NCBI GenBank assembly: GCA_964579725.1
Contig: CAZOHG010000021.1
Coordinates: 1-57,253 of the forward strand
Origin: CAZOHG01 sp964579725
Lineage (GTDB): Bacteria; Zhuqueibacterota; JdFR-76; BMS3Abin05
Length of the DNA stretch: 57,253 nt
Direction of reading: 5' to 3'
A program made the position numbers and the translations under genes. The notes beneath the pieces were generated by a model. The model saw nothing but the letters and a program-made list of their open reading frames with translations. It did no database searches and was not told where the DNA came from. Positions within the stretch are counted from its first letter, which is position 1. Each line of letters starts with the position of its first letter. This document shows positions 8,006 to 17,184 of this stretch, piece after piece.

Positions 8006-9111
8006 CTATTGCCCTCCGGTTCGTAAAGACAATAAGGATCGGATTCCAGAAAATCGCCGGTGAGCGCAAATGCGCGGGAGCGGGAACCCCCGCAAATGGC
8101 GCGAAATTCGCACCGGCCGCATTTTCCCTTCAGGCGATTGGGATCGCGCAACGCACGAAAAAGCGGAGAATTTCTGTACACGTCCACGAGGGAAGCCGCA
8201 CGGACATTGCCGCCAGAAACGGGCAAAAAGCCGGAGGGGTAAATTTCGCCGATGTGCGAGATGAAAACGAACCCCTTTCCGTCATTTATGCCTGGCAGAA
8301 AACGCCCGTTACCGGAGGTGGTTTCTTCGATGAGCTTTTTTGCAGGAATCCGCCTTTCCTGCGCCAACCGTTGCAGCACAACCCGGCGGTAATGCGGGGC
8401 TTCCGTTGTTTTGATCCGAAACGGGTAGGTTTTAGAGAACGTGTACAATTTTTGGAGCACCTGTTCGTACGCCTCGGCAGGAATTTCGTCCTCAATTTGG
8501 CCCCTTCCGGTGGGAACCAGAAAGAAAAGGCTCCAGCGGGAAATCTTTAACTGCGCCATGAGAACGGCCAATTCGTCCAGCCGGTTCCAATTGTGGCGGG
8601 TAATGGTCGTGTTGATTTGCAAATCCATGCCCAACTCCCGGGTCCAATTTGCTCCGTCTAAACACCAGCGAAAGGAACCGGGCACCTTTCGGAAGGAGTC
8701 GTGGCTGGCGGCGTCGGGGCCGTCAATGCTAATGGAAACACTGCGCAAACCGGCTTCGTGGGCTTTTTTCAGATTTTCCCGGGTCAGTAAAGGCGTGCCG
8801 CTGGGACTCAGTCCCACACGAAGGCCGATGAATTTGGCGTAGGCAATGAGATCGAACAGGTCGTCCCGTTTTAAGGGATCACCCCCGCTCAACACAAAAA
8901 GAGGGCGTCCGAATTGCCGGATTTCGTCCAACAAGCGAAATCCCTCCTGAGTGGTCAGCTCCAAAGGATGACGGTGTGGCTGTGCCGAAGCCCGGCAATG
9001 GCGGCACGCCAGATCGCAGGCGCGGGTGATTTCCCAAATAACCAAAAAGGGGGATTTTTCAAAGTTGACCCCCCGCAAAAGGTCGCTTTTTTTGGGCATG
9101 GTTTCGATCAT
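8002..9111 (-). CDS. Radical SAM/SPASM protein in the AhbD (heme synthase) position
   Basis: A 369-residue radical SAM enzyme. The SAM cluster is C32-x3-C36-x2-C39 in TRACDLACRHCR; GGDPLK near 80 binds SAM; SPASM-type cysteines are C331, C334, C340 and C361. The opening SPFLVIWEITRACDLACRHC, GLSPSGTPLLTREN and CGGSRSRA resemble the family I know as TIGR04053 more than classical AhbD, which has CGGCRARA. In an operon with AhbAB and AhbC, the missing step is oxidative decarboxylation of Fe-coproporphyrin III to heme, so this is the candidate heme synthase. The start is ATG 9111, giving an ATGA overlap with the hemB stop; a longer frame to 9198 lies inside hemB and is rejected. Confidence 0.75.
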   Translation of the reverse strand: MIETMPKKSDLLRGVNFEKSPFLVIWEITRACDLACRHCRASAQPHRHPLELTTQEGFRLLDEIRQFGRPLFVLSGGDPLKRDDLFDLIAYAKFIGLRVGLSPSGTPLLTRENLKKAHEAGLRSVSISIDGPDAASHDSFRKVPGSFRWCLDGANWTRELGMDLQINTTITRHNWNRLDELAVLMAQLKISRWSLFFLVPTGRGQIEDEIPAEAYEQVLQKLYTFSKTYPFRIKTTEAPHYRRVVLQRLAQERRIPAKKLIEETTSGNGRFLPGINDGKGFVFISHIGEIYPSGFLPVSGGNVRAASLVDVYRNSPLFRALRDPNRLKGKCGRCEFRAICGGSRSRAFALTGDFLESDPYCLYEPEGNR

Positions 9112-10082
9112 TTTTGGAGCTCCTCGGCTGCCGAGCGGGCAAAATAGGTAAGGATTAAATCGGCACCGGCTCGTTTTATGGCGGTTAGCATTTCCCACAT
9201 GACCGAGCGCTCGTCCAGCCAGCCCATTTTGGCAGCGGCCTTGACCATGGCGTATTCGCCGCTGACGTTGTAGGCGGCCACCGGGCGCTGGGTTTGTTCC
9301 CGAACGTCCCGAATAACGTCCAGGTACGGAAGTGCCGGTTTAACCATGACAATATCGGCCCCTTCTTCCAGGTCAAGGGCTACTTCCACCAGCGCTTCTC
9401 GGCGATTAGCCGGATCCATTTGGTACGATTTTCGGTTCCCGAAACCGGGGGAAGAATGCGCGGCGTCTCGGAAGGGCCCGTAGAAAGCGGAAGCGTATTT
9501 GGCGGAATAGGCCATAATGGGAATGTGGTACGCGCCAATGGCGTCTAAAGCCTCGCGAATGGCCTGGACGGCTCCGTCCATCATACCCGAAGGCGCCAAA
9601 ATATCCGCTCCCGAACGCACCTGCGTCACGGCGGTTTTCCGAATCAGGTCCAATGTTTTGTCATTGTCTACGTCCCCGTTGTGCACAATTCCGCAATGGC
9701 CGTGGTCGGTGTATTCGCAAAAACAAAGGTCGTTTACAATCACCAGCTCGGGGACAGCTTCTTTAATGGCTCGATTGGTACGTTGAATAATGCCCGCTTC
9801 GTCGTAAGCTTCCGTTCCGAGGGAATCCTTAGTCTCGGGTATTCCGAAAAGAATGACCGCCGGAATTCCGAGACGATTCAACTCATGACATTCCTGCACG
9901 ATTTGGTCCACAGACATCTGAAACACACCCGGCATGGACGGTACTTCCCGACGAACCTTTTCTCCCGGACACACAAACAGGGGGGCAATCAAATCATCCG
10001 GGCGCACGTGGGTTTCGCGAACCATGTTTCTGAGATTTTCAAGTCGCCGCAGCCGTCTGGGGCGGTGAATAGGAAAAGCCAT
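9108..10082 (-). CDS. hemB: Porphobilinogen synthase (delta-aminolevulinic acid dehydratase)
   Basis: Condenses two 5-aminolevulinates to porphobilinogen. 324 residues, standard length. The two active-site lysines are Lys195 (AYSAKYASAFYGPFRDA) and Lys248 (VMVKPALPYLD). The metal motif DLCFCEYTDHGHCG gives Cys120, Cys122 and Cys130, marking the zinc-dependent form rather than the magnesium (DxALDxY) form. It sits between ahbC (36 bp upstream) and the radical SAM gene (4-bp overlap). Confidence 0.96.
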   Translation of the reverse strand: MAFPIHRPRRLRRLENLRNMVRETHVRPDDLIAPLFVCPGEKVRREVPSMPGVFQMSVDQIVQECHELNRLGIPAVILFGIPETKDSLGTEAYDEAGIIQRTNRAIKEAVPELVIVNDLCFCEYTDHGHCGIVHNGDVDNDKTLDLIRKTAVTQVRSGADILAPSGMMDGAVQAIREALDAIGAYHIPIMAYSAKYASAFYGPFRDAAHSSPGFGNRKSYQMDPANRREALVEVALDLEEGADIVMVKPALPYLDVIRDVREQTQRPVAAYNVSGEYAMVKAAAKMGWLDERSVMWEMLTAIKRAGADLILTYFARSAAEELQK

Positions 10083-10118
10083 GGGAAAATCCTTTCGGTT
10101 TGTGCGCTTTTTGGAATC

Positions 10119-11324
10119 TTACAGAGTTGCTTCGGCCTTGATTTTCAGGCCGATTTCTTCGTCCGTCAGGTAGCAGGCCGGGTCGGGTGCCCAAACGTTG
10201 CCCGTTACAGCTTCCGCCCGGACGCGGAGGTTCCCACCGCAGATGTCCAGCCAGCGGCAGCGGGCACAACGTCCGGTTACGTGAAGTTTTTTGGTCTTTA
10301 ATTTCATTAGAAACGAATTGCTTGTGTCCGTCCAGATCTCACTAAAAGGACGCTTTGTTACATTTCCGAGGGGTTTGTCGCGCCAGAATTGATCCGGGTA
10401 AACCGTACCGTCCCAGCTTACGCTGGACACGCCCACGCCGGTGCTGTTCCCGCCGTTCATTTTAAGCAGCTCCAAAACCTTTTCCGCGCGTTCGGGGTCT
10501 TCTGCCAGAAGGCGCAGGTACAGGTAGGGGCCATCGGCGTGGTTGTCTACGGTTAAAATCTCCGCCGGAAACCCGCGATCGTGCATTTGTTTGGTGCGGT
10601 CGAGAATGAAATCCACCGCGCGCCGCGTTTCCTCGTGGGACAGATCGTCGCGAACCAATTTTTCGCCGCGTCCTGTGTACACCAAGTGGTAAAAGCACGC
10701 CCGTGTAATTCTCTTTTCTTCAATAAGATCGAAAATTTGAGGCAAATCCTGGACGTTGCGCCGGTTCATGGTAAAACGGAGTCCTACTTTGACGCCGGCT
10801 TCCTGACAATTCCGAATGCCCTGCATGGCCAAACGGAAGGCCCCTTTCATGCCTCGGAAGCGATCGTTGGTTTCTTCCATTCCGTCCAGGCTAATACCGA
10901 CGTAGGAAACCCCCATTTTTTTCAGGCGATCGGCAATGTCCCGGGTAATGAGCGTGCCGTTCGTTGAAAACACGGTACGAATTCCCCTTTGAATGGAATA
11001 GTTGGCCAGTTCGAAAATATCCTTCCGCCGGAAGGGTTCGCCACCCGAAAATAAAAGAACGGGAACGCCGAATTTTGCCAGATCGTCAATAAATGCTTTG
11101 CCTTGTTCCGTGGTCATTTCACCCGGGTATTCCCTGTCCTGGGATTTGGAATAGCAGTGCACGCAGTGCAAATTGCAGCGGCGCGTCACATTCCAGACCA
11201 CAATCGGTTTTTTGTCCAACGAGAACTGCAGCAAGTGCGCGGGCAGTTTTGTGGAGCGCCTGCCGTACCGCAGCGGGTCGGAGGGCTCCACCGTGCCACA
11301 ATACAATTTTGAAATACCAATCAT
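10119..11324 (-). CDS. ahbC: 12,18-didecarboxysiroheme deacetylase AhbC (radical SAM)
   Basis: Removes two acetate side chains from didecarboxysiroheme, giving Fe-coproporphyrin III. 401 residues. It has the diagnostic AhbC/NirJ opening MIGISKLYCGTVEPSD, the radical SAM cluster C50-x3-C54-x2-C57 (TRRCNLHCVHCYS), GGEPF near 95, and an SPASM/auxiliary cluster with C353, C356, C362 and C384. NirJ of heme d1 synthesis is the close alternative; absence of nir genes and presence of ahbAB favour AhbC. A 57-bp gap separates it from cobA/hemD upstream. Confidence 0.9.
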   Translation of the reverse strand: MIGISKLYCGTVEPSDPLRYGRRSTKLPAHLLQFSLDKKPIVVWNVTRRCNLHCVHCYSKSQDREYPGEMTTEQGKAFIDDLAKFGVPVLLFSGGEPFRRKDIFELANYSIQRGIRTVFSTNGTLITRDIADRLKKMGVSYVGISLDGMEETNDRFRGMKGAFRLAMQGIRNCQEAGVKVGLRFTMNRRNVQDLPQIFDLIEEKRITRACFYHLVYTGRGEKLVRDDLSHEETRRAVDFILDRTKQMHDRGFPAEILTVDNHADGPYLYLRLLAEDPERAEKVLELLKMNGGNSTGVGVSSVSWDGTVYPDQFWRDKPLGNVTKRPFSEIWTDTSNSFLMKLKTKKLHVTGRCARCRWLDICGGNLRVRAEAVTGNVWAPDPACYLTDEEIGLKIKAEATL

Positions 11325-11381
11325 GCCTGTGTCTCCTTTTCGATGGTACCGTTGTGTAGAAAATTCAATTGTGATTTTTTT

Positions 11382-12947
11382 TCATTTACTTGCCTCGCTG
11401 TATTCCAAAAGGGCCTCCACAATTCCTTGAAGAGAGTACGACCGTGCTTCCACGGTAACGTTCCACCCGAATTTCCGAACCGTTTGCGTGGTAATGGGGC
11501 CGATGGTTGCCAGGCGCACCCGACTTTTCATTTGATTTTCTTCGCTCGAGGGGAGAAAATTAAAAAAATTCTCCGCGGTAGAGCTGCTGGTAAAAACAAT
11601 CCAATCGGGCCAAAAGTCCTTTTCTGTAAAAGTTTTCCGCCATTTGGAAAGGGCGGTTGGCTCAGGCCGGGTTTGGTACACCGGTCGTTCTTCTACCCGG
11701 GCACCCGCTTCGGTTAACTTTTGACGGAGAAAATCCCGGGTTTTTTCTGCCCGGAGCAAGGCGATTTTTTTACCCGCGACGCCCCTTGACAAAAGCGCTT
11801 CGGCCAGACTTTCTGCAATAAATTGCTCAGGTTCCAAGTCCGGTTGAAGGCCGTAGCGTCCAAGTGCCGCCCGGGTCCCGGGTCCAATGGCGGCAATACG
11901 GGTCCCGCCAAACCAGCGGACGTCCAGGCCGTGTTGACCGAGGCGTTTGACGAATTGAGCCACACCGTTTGCACTGGTAAAGACCGTCCAATCGGGGCGG
12001 GTGGCGCGGCGAATCAGCTCGTCCACCGGTTCCCAGGAGGTTGGGTCGGTAATTCGAATGGTAGGAAGCTCAAAAACGTGGGCGCCGAGGGCACGTAATT
12101 TTGACGACAGTGCGCCCGCTTGGTGTTGGGCGCGGGTAATGACGATTCGGCTACCTCGAAGCGGCAGTTTGTCGAACCACCCCAATTGCTTGTGCAGGCG
12201 AACGACGTCACCTACCACAAGAAGTGCAGGCGGGGAAATTCGAGCTTCGGCTGCCTTAACCGTCAGAGTGGCCAGCGTGCCCACCACCAGGCGCTGGGTG
12301 GCCAAAGTGCCGTTTTCCACCAGGGCCGCCGGTGTTTGGGGTGCTTTGCCGTGCGCCAAAAGCTGCGTCACAATTTTGGGGAGTTGCGACACCCCCATGT
12401 AAAAAATTAAAGTGCCTTTTTCGCCGGCCAACGCTGTCCAATTTAGGTCCGAGCGGGTTTTGTTCGGGTCTTCGTGACCGGTAACAAAGGTCAGGCTCGA
12501 TCCGAATCCCCGGAAGGTCGCCGGAATTCCGGCAAAGCTTAAGGCCGCTACCCCCGCCGTGACGCCGGGTACGACCTCAAAGGGAATCCCGGACTGGTGA
12601 AGAAAAAGGGCTTCTTCGCCGCCGCGTCCAAAAATGTACGGATCGCCCCCCTTAAGGCGTACCACAATGGAATGGGTTTGGGCTTTTTCTCTAAGCAAAG
12701 CGTTGATTTTTTCCTGTGTCAGCGAATGCTTTCCGGCCTTTTTCCCGACGTAGATTTTCTCCGCTGTTTCCGGAGCCTCGTTTAGCAAAACCGAATTGGC
12801 CAGATGGTCGTACACCACCACCTCAGCCGTGCGCAGAATGGAAAGTCCCTTGACCGTCAGCAGTCCCGGGTCTCCAGGACCCGCGCCGATCAGGTACACC
12901 TTGCCCGGGCGGCCAGAGGAAGGTGCGTGTGGGCGATTTTCACTCAT
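11382..12947 (-). CDS. cobA-hemD: Uroporphyrinogen-III C-methyltransferase / uroporphyrinogen-III synthase fusion
   Basis: Bifunctional: the C-terminal HemD part closes hydroxymethylbilane to uroporphyrinogen III, and the N-terminal CobA (SUMT) part methylates it twice to precorrin-2. 521 residues. CobA runs about 17-262 with VYLIGAGPGDPGLLTVKG, RLKGGDPYIFGRGGEE and VPGVTAGVAALSFAGIP. HemD runs about 268-515 with RIVITRAQHQAGALSSKLR, WTVFTSANGV and DWIVFTSSSTAENFF. The fusion order is common in anaerobes. The start ATG 12947 overlaps the hemL stop by 4 bp. Confidence 0.95.
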   Translation of the reverse strand: MSENRPHAPSSGRPGKVYLIGAGPGDPGLLTVKGLSILRTAEVVVYDHLANSVLLNEAPETAEKIYVGKKAGKHSLTQEKINALLREKAQTHSIVVRLKGGDPYIFGRGGEEALFLHQSGIPFEVVPGVTAGVAALSFAGIPATFRGFGSSLTFVTGHEDPNKTRSDLNWTALAGEKGTLIFYMGVSQLPKIVTQLLAHGKAPQTPAALVENGTLATQRLVVGTLATLTVKAAEARISPPALLVVGDVVRLHKQLGWFDKLPLRGSRIVITRAQHQAGALSSKLRALGAHVFELPTIRITDPTSWEPVDELIRRATRPDWTVFTSANGVAQFVKRLGQHGLDVRWFGGTRIAAIGPGTRAALGRYGLQPDLEPEQFIAESLAEALLSRGVAGKKIALLRAEKTRDFLRQKLTEAGARVEERPVYQTRPEPTALSKWRKTFTEKDFWPDWIVFTSSSTAENFFNFLPSSEENQMKSRVRLATIGPITTQTVRKFGWNVTVEARSYSLQGIVEALLEYSEASK

Positions 12948-14233
12948 TGAAAAATTTCCTCCAGACTCCCAACGATCGCTTCCAAAGCGATTTGTAGATC
13001 ATTTTGCGTCATTACGGCGGACAGAAAAACCGTTTCAAAGGCGGAGGGCGGAAAATAGACGCCTCTTTCCAGAAGTTTGTGAAAAAACCGGGCGTACAAA
13101 GCGGTGTTGGTTTGGGAAGCGGTTTTAAAATCCGAAACGGGTTTCTCGCAAAAAAAGAGCGAAAACATGGAGCCCACCTGATTTAGCTGAATGGGGAACC
13201 CTTTGGTGTGAATAGCGGTTTGCAAAGCATCGGCAAAGGTTTCCGCTGTTCGGTTCAAACGAGGAATGACGGCTTCTTTTCGAAGCGTCTCAAGCGTGGC
13301 CAAACCGGCAGCCATGGCCAGAGGATTTCCAGAAAGAGTTCCGGCCTGGTACACGGAACCTGCGGGAGCAAGGGCGTGCAAAAGGCGACAGCTCCCGCCT
13401 ACGGCCCCCACAGGCAAACCGCCGCCGATGATTTTTCCCAGACAAGTCAAATCCGGTTGAATTCCGTAGAGTTTTTGGGCGCCTCCTTCGGAAACGCGAA
13501 ATCCCGTTATGACTTCGTCGAAAATCAAAAGGCTGCCCGATTTCTGTGTCAAAGTTCGCAATCCGTCCAAAAAACCGGGTTGAGGCGGAACGGTTCCCAT
13601 GTTTCCGGCAATCGGTTCCACAATGACGGCCGCAATTTCGGTGCCCCTGAGGCGGAAGAGTTCTTTCAGCGCGTCCAGATCGTTGTAGGGCGAAAGAAAG
13701 GTGTCGGCAGCCAGCGCTTTGGGAACCCCGGGAGAACCGGGGATACCTAACGTTGCCACGCCCGAGCCCGCTTGCAGCAGAAAGGCGTCCGCGTGGCCGT
13801 GGTAGCACCCCGTAAATTTGACGATTTTGTCTCGTTCGGTTAAGGCGCGCGCGAGACGAATGGCCGTCATGGTGGCCTCCGTACCGGAATTGACCATTCG
13901 AACGCATTCCACAGAGGGAACCATTTCGGCCACCTTTTGAGCCAAAGCAATTTCTTCTTCGGTGGGCGCGCCGAAACTGGTCCCCTTTCTTAGTGTTTTT
14001 TCGATGGCTTCAAGTACCGCCGGATGTCGGTGTCCCAAAATCAGGGGGCCCCAGGACGCAACAAAATCCAGGTAGCGGTTGCCGTCCACATCGAACAGGT
14101 AAGCGCCCTCACCTCGGGTGAAAAAAATCGGGGTTCCCCCCACCGCTCCAAAGGCTCTAACCGGGCTATTCACCCCGCCCGGGATATATTTTTGAGCCGT
14201 TCGAAATAATTCCGCCGAGTGCGTCGTGTTCAT
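12944..14233 (-). CDS. hemL: Glutamate-1-semialdehyde 2,1-aminomutase
   Basis: PLP enzyme converting glutamate-1-semialdehyde to 5-aminolevulinate, partner of HemA in the C5 pathway. 429 residues with AQKYIPGGVNSPVRAF at the start, VNSGTEATMTAIRLAR (114-129), GCYHGHADAF, LIFDEVITGFR (236-246) and the PLP lysine Lys267 in LGKIIGGGLPVGA. The start is ATG 14233, 4 nt after the hemC stop; an extension to 14383 would run through the hemC 3' end in another frame and is rejected. Confidence 0.96.
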   Translation of the reverse strand: MNTTHSAELFRTAQKYIPGGVNSPVRAFGAVGGTPIFFTRGEGAYLFDVDGNRYLDFVASWGPLILGHRHPAVLEAIEKTLRKGTSFGAPTEEEIALAQKVAEMVPSVECVRMVNSGTEATMTAIRLARALTERDKIVKFTGCYHGHADAFLLQAGSGVATLGIPGSPGVPKALAADTFLSPYNDLDALKELFRLRGTEIAAVIVEPIAGNMGTVPPQPGFLDGLRTLTQKSGSLLIFDEVITGFRVSEGGAQKLYGIQPDLTCLGKIIGGGLPVGAVGGSCRLLHALAPAGSVYQAGTLSGNPLAMAAGLATLETLRKEAVIPRLNRTAETFADALQTAIHTKGFPIQLNQVGSMFSLFFCEKPVSDFKTASQTNTALYARFFHKLLERGVYFPPSAFETVFLSAVMTQNDLQIALEAIVGSLEEIFQ

Positions 14234-14237
14234 TTTT

Positions 14238-15170
14238 CTACAGGCCTCCGTTTGAGTTGCGCAAAATAGTTTCGGCTCCCGAATCGAGCATCTGACGGGC
14301 GAGCAAGGTTCCAACCTCTTCCGGGAAGGCCCGGGAACCAACCGCCTCCTGCCGAAGCACGCGGCTGCCGTCAGCAGTAGCAATGACGGCTTGCAGGCGA
14401 ATTTTTTCTCCCAGAACCTGCCCTAAAACACCGACCGGGTGGTGACAACCGGCGCCCACTGTTTTCAAGAAGCACCGTTCAGCTCGAACGGCCGCTTCCG
14501 TTTGAGGCTCGGAAAGGGTGTGTAAAAGAACTCCGATTTCGGAACGTTTCCGCAAAATTTCCACTGCAAGGGCGCCCTGCCCAGCGGCAGGAAGGCAAAT
14601 CTCTAAGGGAATAAAATCCGCAATGAACGGCAGAGCCCCGAGGCGTTTTACACCGGCCCAGGCGGCCACAATGCCCGTCCAGTCGGCCTGCTGCATTTTT
14701 CGAATGCGGGTGTCCAGGTTGCCGCGAAGAGGTTCGAGATGGAGATCGGGGCGGTAGTGTAAAAGCTGAGCTTTTCGCCGGGGACTTCCGGTAGCCAAGT
14801 GTGCGCCCGCGGGCAATTTTTCCAGCGTTACAGCCCGAGAGGACAGCAAAACGTCCCGGGGGTCTTCGCGGGCCGTAATAGCCACCAATTCGAAATCAGC
14901 GGGCAGTTCCGAGGGAAGGTCCTTGGCACTGTGCACGGCAAAATCCACGAGCCCCTTTTGAAGAGCACGTTCGATCTCCTTGACGAAAACACCACTGCCG
15001 CCCAAAGCCCCCAACGGAAGGCTTGTGTCTCGGTCGCCGCGTGTTGAAATCGGGACGATTTCCACGAAGAGATTCCGGTTGACGTTTTCCAGTCGCGTTT
15101 TAACCCAATTGGCCTGCCAGAGCGCCAATCGGCTACCCCGGGTTCCTAATTTTAAAAGGCGTTTGCTCAC
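14238..15170 (-). CDS. hemC: Porphobilinogen deaminase (hydroxymethylbilane synthase)
   Basis: Polymerises four porphobilinogens into hydroxymethylbilane. 310 residues. LGTRGSRLALWQANWV (8-23), the catalytic Asp84 in VHSAKDLPSE, and the dipyrromethane-cofactor Cys242 in VGAGCHHPVG are all present. The start codon overlaps the hemA stop by 4 bp, implying translational coupling. Confidence 0.96.
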   Translation of the reverse strand: MSKRLLKLGTRGSRLALWQANWVKTRLENVNRNLFVEIVPISTRGDRDTSLPLGALGGSGVFVKEIERALQKGLVDFAVHSAKDLPSELPADFELVAITAREDPRDVLLSSRAVTLEKLPAGAHLATGSPRRKAQLLHYRPDLHLEPLRGNLDTRIRKMQQADWTGIVAAWAGVKRLGALPFIADFIPLEICLPAAGQGALAVEILRKRSEIGVLLHTLSEPQTEAAVRAERCFLKTVGAGCHHPVGVLGQVLGEKIRLQAVIATADGSRVLRQEAVGSRAFPEEVGTLLARQMLDSGAETILRNSNGGL

Positions 15171-16429
15171 GATTCATCCAGTTCAAATAGCTGTTTAATC
15201 AGGCTGATTTTATGAATGCCATCCGGGTTGTCGAAAAGTTCTTTCAACTTGACCGTGGGCGTGTGCAGCATTTTGTTCGTCATACGACGCGTCAGCTCTT
15301 CTACGGTTGACCAGTCCTCGTCGGAAAATTTTCGGCGGAAATGTTGTAGCTCCTCCTGCCGAATGGTTTCGAAGCGTTTCCGAAGCTGCTGGAGCGTCGG
15401 GGTGATTTCCAGGCCCTTCAGCCATTTTAGAAAGATTTGCACTTCCTGGGCAATAATCGCTCGAACCAAAGCGGCTTCTTTTTCCCGAATGCGGCGGTTT
15501 TGTTCTACAATGTGACGCAAGTCGTCGATTGTGTACAGGTACACATTTTCAAAACGGCGAATACGAGGATCGAAATCCGCTGGTACCGACAGGTCGATGA
15601 AAAAGAGCGGACGGTTTTCACGGTTTTTCACAACTCGGCGCAACATTTCGGCCGTCAGCAAAAATTCGGGTGAATGCGTGGCACTGACCACCACGTCAGC
15701 ACGAGGTAATTCCTGTAAAAATCGATCGAGAGGAAGCGGCCGCCCACCGATTTCATCGGCTACCGCCTGTGCCCGAGCAAAGGTTCGGTTGGCCACCGTG
15801 AGTTCCGAAACGCCGCGTTCGCGAAAATGTTTGGCCGTCGATCGGGCCGTTTCACCGGCACCCAAAATGAGAACTTTGCATTTGGACAGGGGGTAAAAAA
15901 TCTTTTCCGCCAATTGGACAGCAGCGTGTCCCACGGAGACGACCCCCACTCCGATTTGTGTTTCCGCCCGAACACGCTTGTTTACTTCAAAGGCTCGGTG
16001 AAACAGACGATTCAGAACCAATCCCGTAGCCCGATTTTCGGTCGCGGTTTGGTACGCCAGGCGTACTTGCCCGGCGATTTGTGTTTCTCCAATGACGAGC
16101 GATTCAAGGCCCACAATCGTAGCAAACAAGTGCGTAACCATTCGATCGTTGCTGAAATGGCGAAACGGCTGGTCAAGGAGATCGGAGAAATTCCGCCCGA
16201 AATGGGTTTCGAAAAAGGTTTTCAGCACCCGAACGCCTTCGTGTAAATCGGAAACGACGGCGTAAATTTCACTTCGGTTACAGGTGGAGAGAACAAGAGC
16301 TTCCTTCACAGTGGGGAGCGAAAGCAGTTTTCGGTAAACCTCGGGAAGATCTTTCGGAGAAAAAGAGACGGCATTTAACAAACGAATGGAGGCATTTTTG
16401 TGGCTGAAGCCTGCGGCGACTAAATCCAT
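15167..16429 (-). CDS. hemA: Glutamyl-tRNA reductase
   Basis: First committed enzyme of tetrapyrrole synthesis: reduces glutamyl-tRNA to glutamate-1-semialdehyde with NADPH. 420 residues, full length. The catalytic Cys50 lies in STCNRSEIY (48-56), His100 follows, GETQIAGQV is at 114-122, the NADPH loop ILGAGETA at 188-195, and the C-terminal dimerisation helices run from about 300 to 420. It is apparently fully active. The start overlaps the sirC 3' end by 10 bp. The N-terminal 310 residues of the sigma-54 regulator at 17288-19168 are a degenerate relative of this protein. Confidence 0.96.
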   Translation of the reverse strand: MDLVAAGFSHKNASIRLLNAVSFSPKDLPEVYRKLLSLPTVKEALVLSTCNRSEIYAVVSDLHEGVRVLKTFFETHFGRNFSDLLDQPFRHFSNDRMVTHLFATIVGLESLVIGETQIAGQVRLAYQTATENRATGLVLNRLFHRAFEVNKRVRAETQIGVGVVSVGHAAVQLAEKIFYPLSKCKVLILGAGETARSTAKHFRERGVSELTVANRTFARAQAVADEIGGRPLPLDRFLQELPRADVVVSATHSPEFLLTAEMLRRVVKNRENRPLFFIDLSVPADFDPRIRRFENVYLYTIDDLRHIVEQNRRIREKEAALVRAIIAQEVQIFLKWLKGLEITPTLQQLRKRFETIRQEELQHFRRKFSDEDWSTVEELTRRMTNKMLHTPTVKLKELFDNPDGIHKISLIKQLFELDES

Positions 16430-17037
16430 TTGGACAGCTCTTTTCTTTTTTGAACGGAAAAGCCGCCCTTCAGGCCGTCTAAAATTTGGGGCAACAAAAC
16501 CTCATCGATGATTTTTTGACGTTGCTTTGGATCGGCGTACCGGTGTTTCAGGTTCTGGCGAATGGTCGCTGCCAGATGCAAAATTTCGGCAAAGGATTCG
16601 TCGATTTCGCCTTCGAGCCATTTTCGAATTTCGCGCGCCAGGGCCGGAAATTTTCCGTTGGTCGAAACGGCAATCTGCAAGTCGCCGCGGCGGACGACGG
16701 CCGGCACGTAGAAATCACACAATTCGGGGATGTCAACCACATTGACCCACACACCGGTTTCGCGTGCTTCGGTGAATATTCTTCGATTGACATCCGAATC
16801 GTTTGTAGCGCTGATGGCCAGAACAAATCCCCGAAGGTCTCCCGGGTGGTAAGGGCGGTAATGGCAGGTGATTTTGCCTTCCGTCCACAGTGTGAACAGA
16901 TCGGACGAGAGATTCGGGCTTACCACGGTTACGTTCGCTCCGGCCTGAAGAAGCGCCTGTACTTTTCGTGCCGCAACGCGGCCGCCCCCGAAAACCACGC
17001 ATTTTCGATTTTCCAATTGGAGAAAAACGGGGTACAC
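16420..17037 (-). CDS. sirC: Precorrin-2 dehydrogenase / possible sirohydrochlorin ferrochelatase (SirC/Met8 type)
   Basis: Oxidises precorrin-2 to sirohydrochlorin with NAD+; Met8-type members also insert iron. About 205 residues. YPVFLQLENRKCVVFGGG opens a Rossmann fold (GGGRVAARKVQALL), and NVVDIPELCDFYVPA holds the conserved Asp used by Met8/CysG. No separate SirB chelatase is in the window, so this protein may do both steps; that is inference. The start is taken as GTG 17037, 5 nt after AAGG; the frame stays open to 17079. First gene of the heme operon, behind the sigma-54-type promoter. Confidence 0.88.
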   Translation of the reverse strand: MYPVFLQLENRKCVVFGGGRVAARKVQALLQAGANVTVVSPNLSSDLFTLWTEGKITCHYRPYHPGDLRGFVLAISATNDSDVNRRIFTEARETGVWVNVVDIPELCDFYVPAVVRRGDLQIAVSTNGKFPALAREIRKWLEGEIDESFAEILHLAATIRQNLKHRYADPKQRQKIIDEVLLPQILDGLKGGFSVQKRKELSKWI

Positions 17038-17114
17038 GATTACCTTAGCTCCTTGCCTCGCTGAAAAACAGGGACCCACAACAGCCCGAATGAAAATGAC
17101 TTGGCAAAGAGAAT

Positions 17115-17130
17115 TTCAATTTCCGTGCCG
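17115..17130 (-). promoter_or_regulatory. Near-consensus sigma-54 (-24/-12) promoter of the heme operon
   Basis: Read on the minus strand from 17130: CGGCACG-GAAA-TTGAA. The sigma-54 consensus is TGGCACG-N4-TTGC(A/T). Ten of twelve fixed positions match, the -24 GG and spacing are exact, and the -12 element has GA in place of GC. The predicted start of transcription is near 17104, leaving a 67-nt leader before the sirC GTG. A sigma-54 activator gene lies immediately upstream. Confidence 0.6.
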
Positions 17131-17184
17131 CGGAGAATGAAATGGGAGAAAAAAAGAGGAGAAAACTTTGCCTAACTCCTTAAA

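Noticed and set aside
7909..8550. 213-codon plus-strand ORF opposite ahbAB and the radical SAM gene
   Set aside because: Shadow of two well-supported genes on the minus strand; no family features.
13290..13907. 205-codon Arg/Gly-rich minus-strand ORF inside hemL
   Set aside because: Out-of-frame reading of hemL; composition typical of shadow frames.
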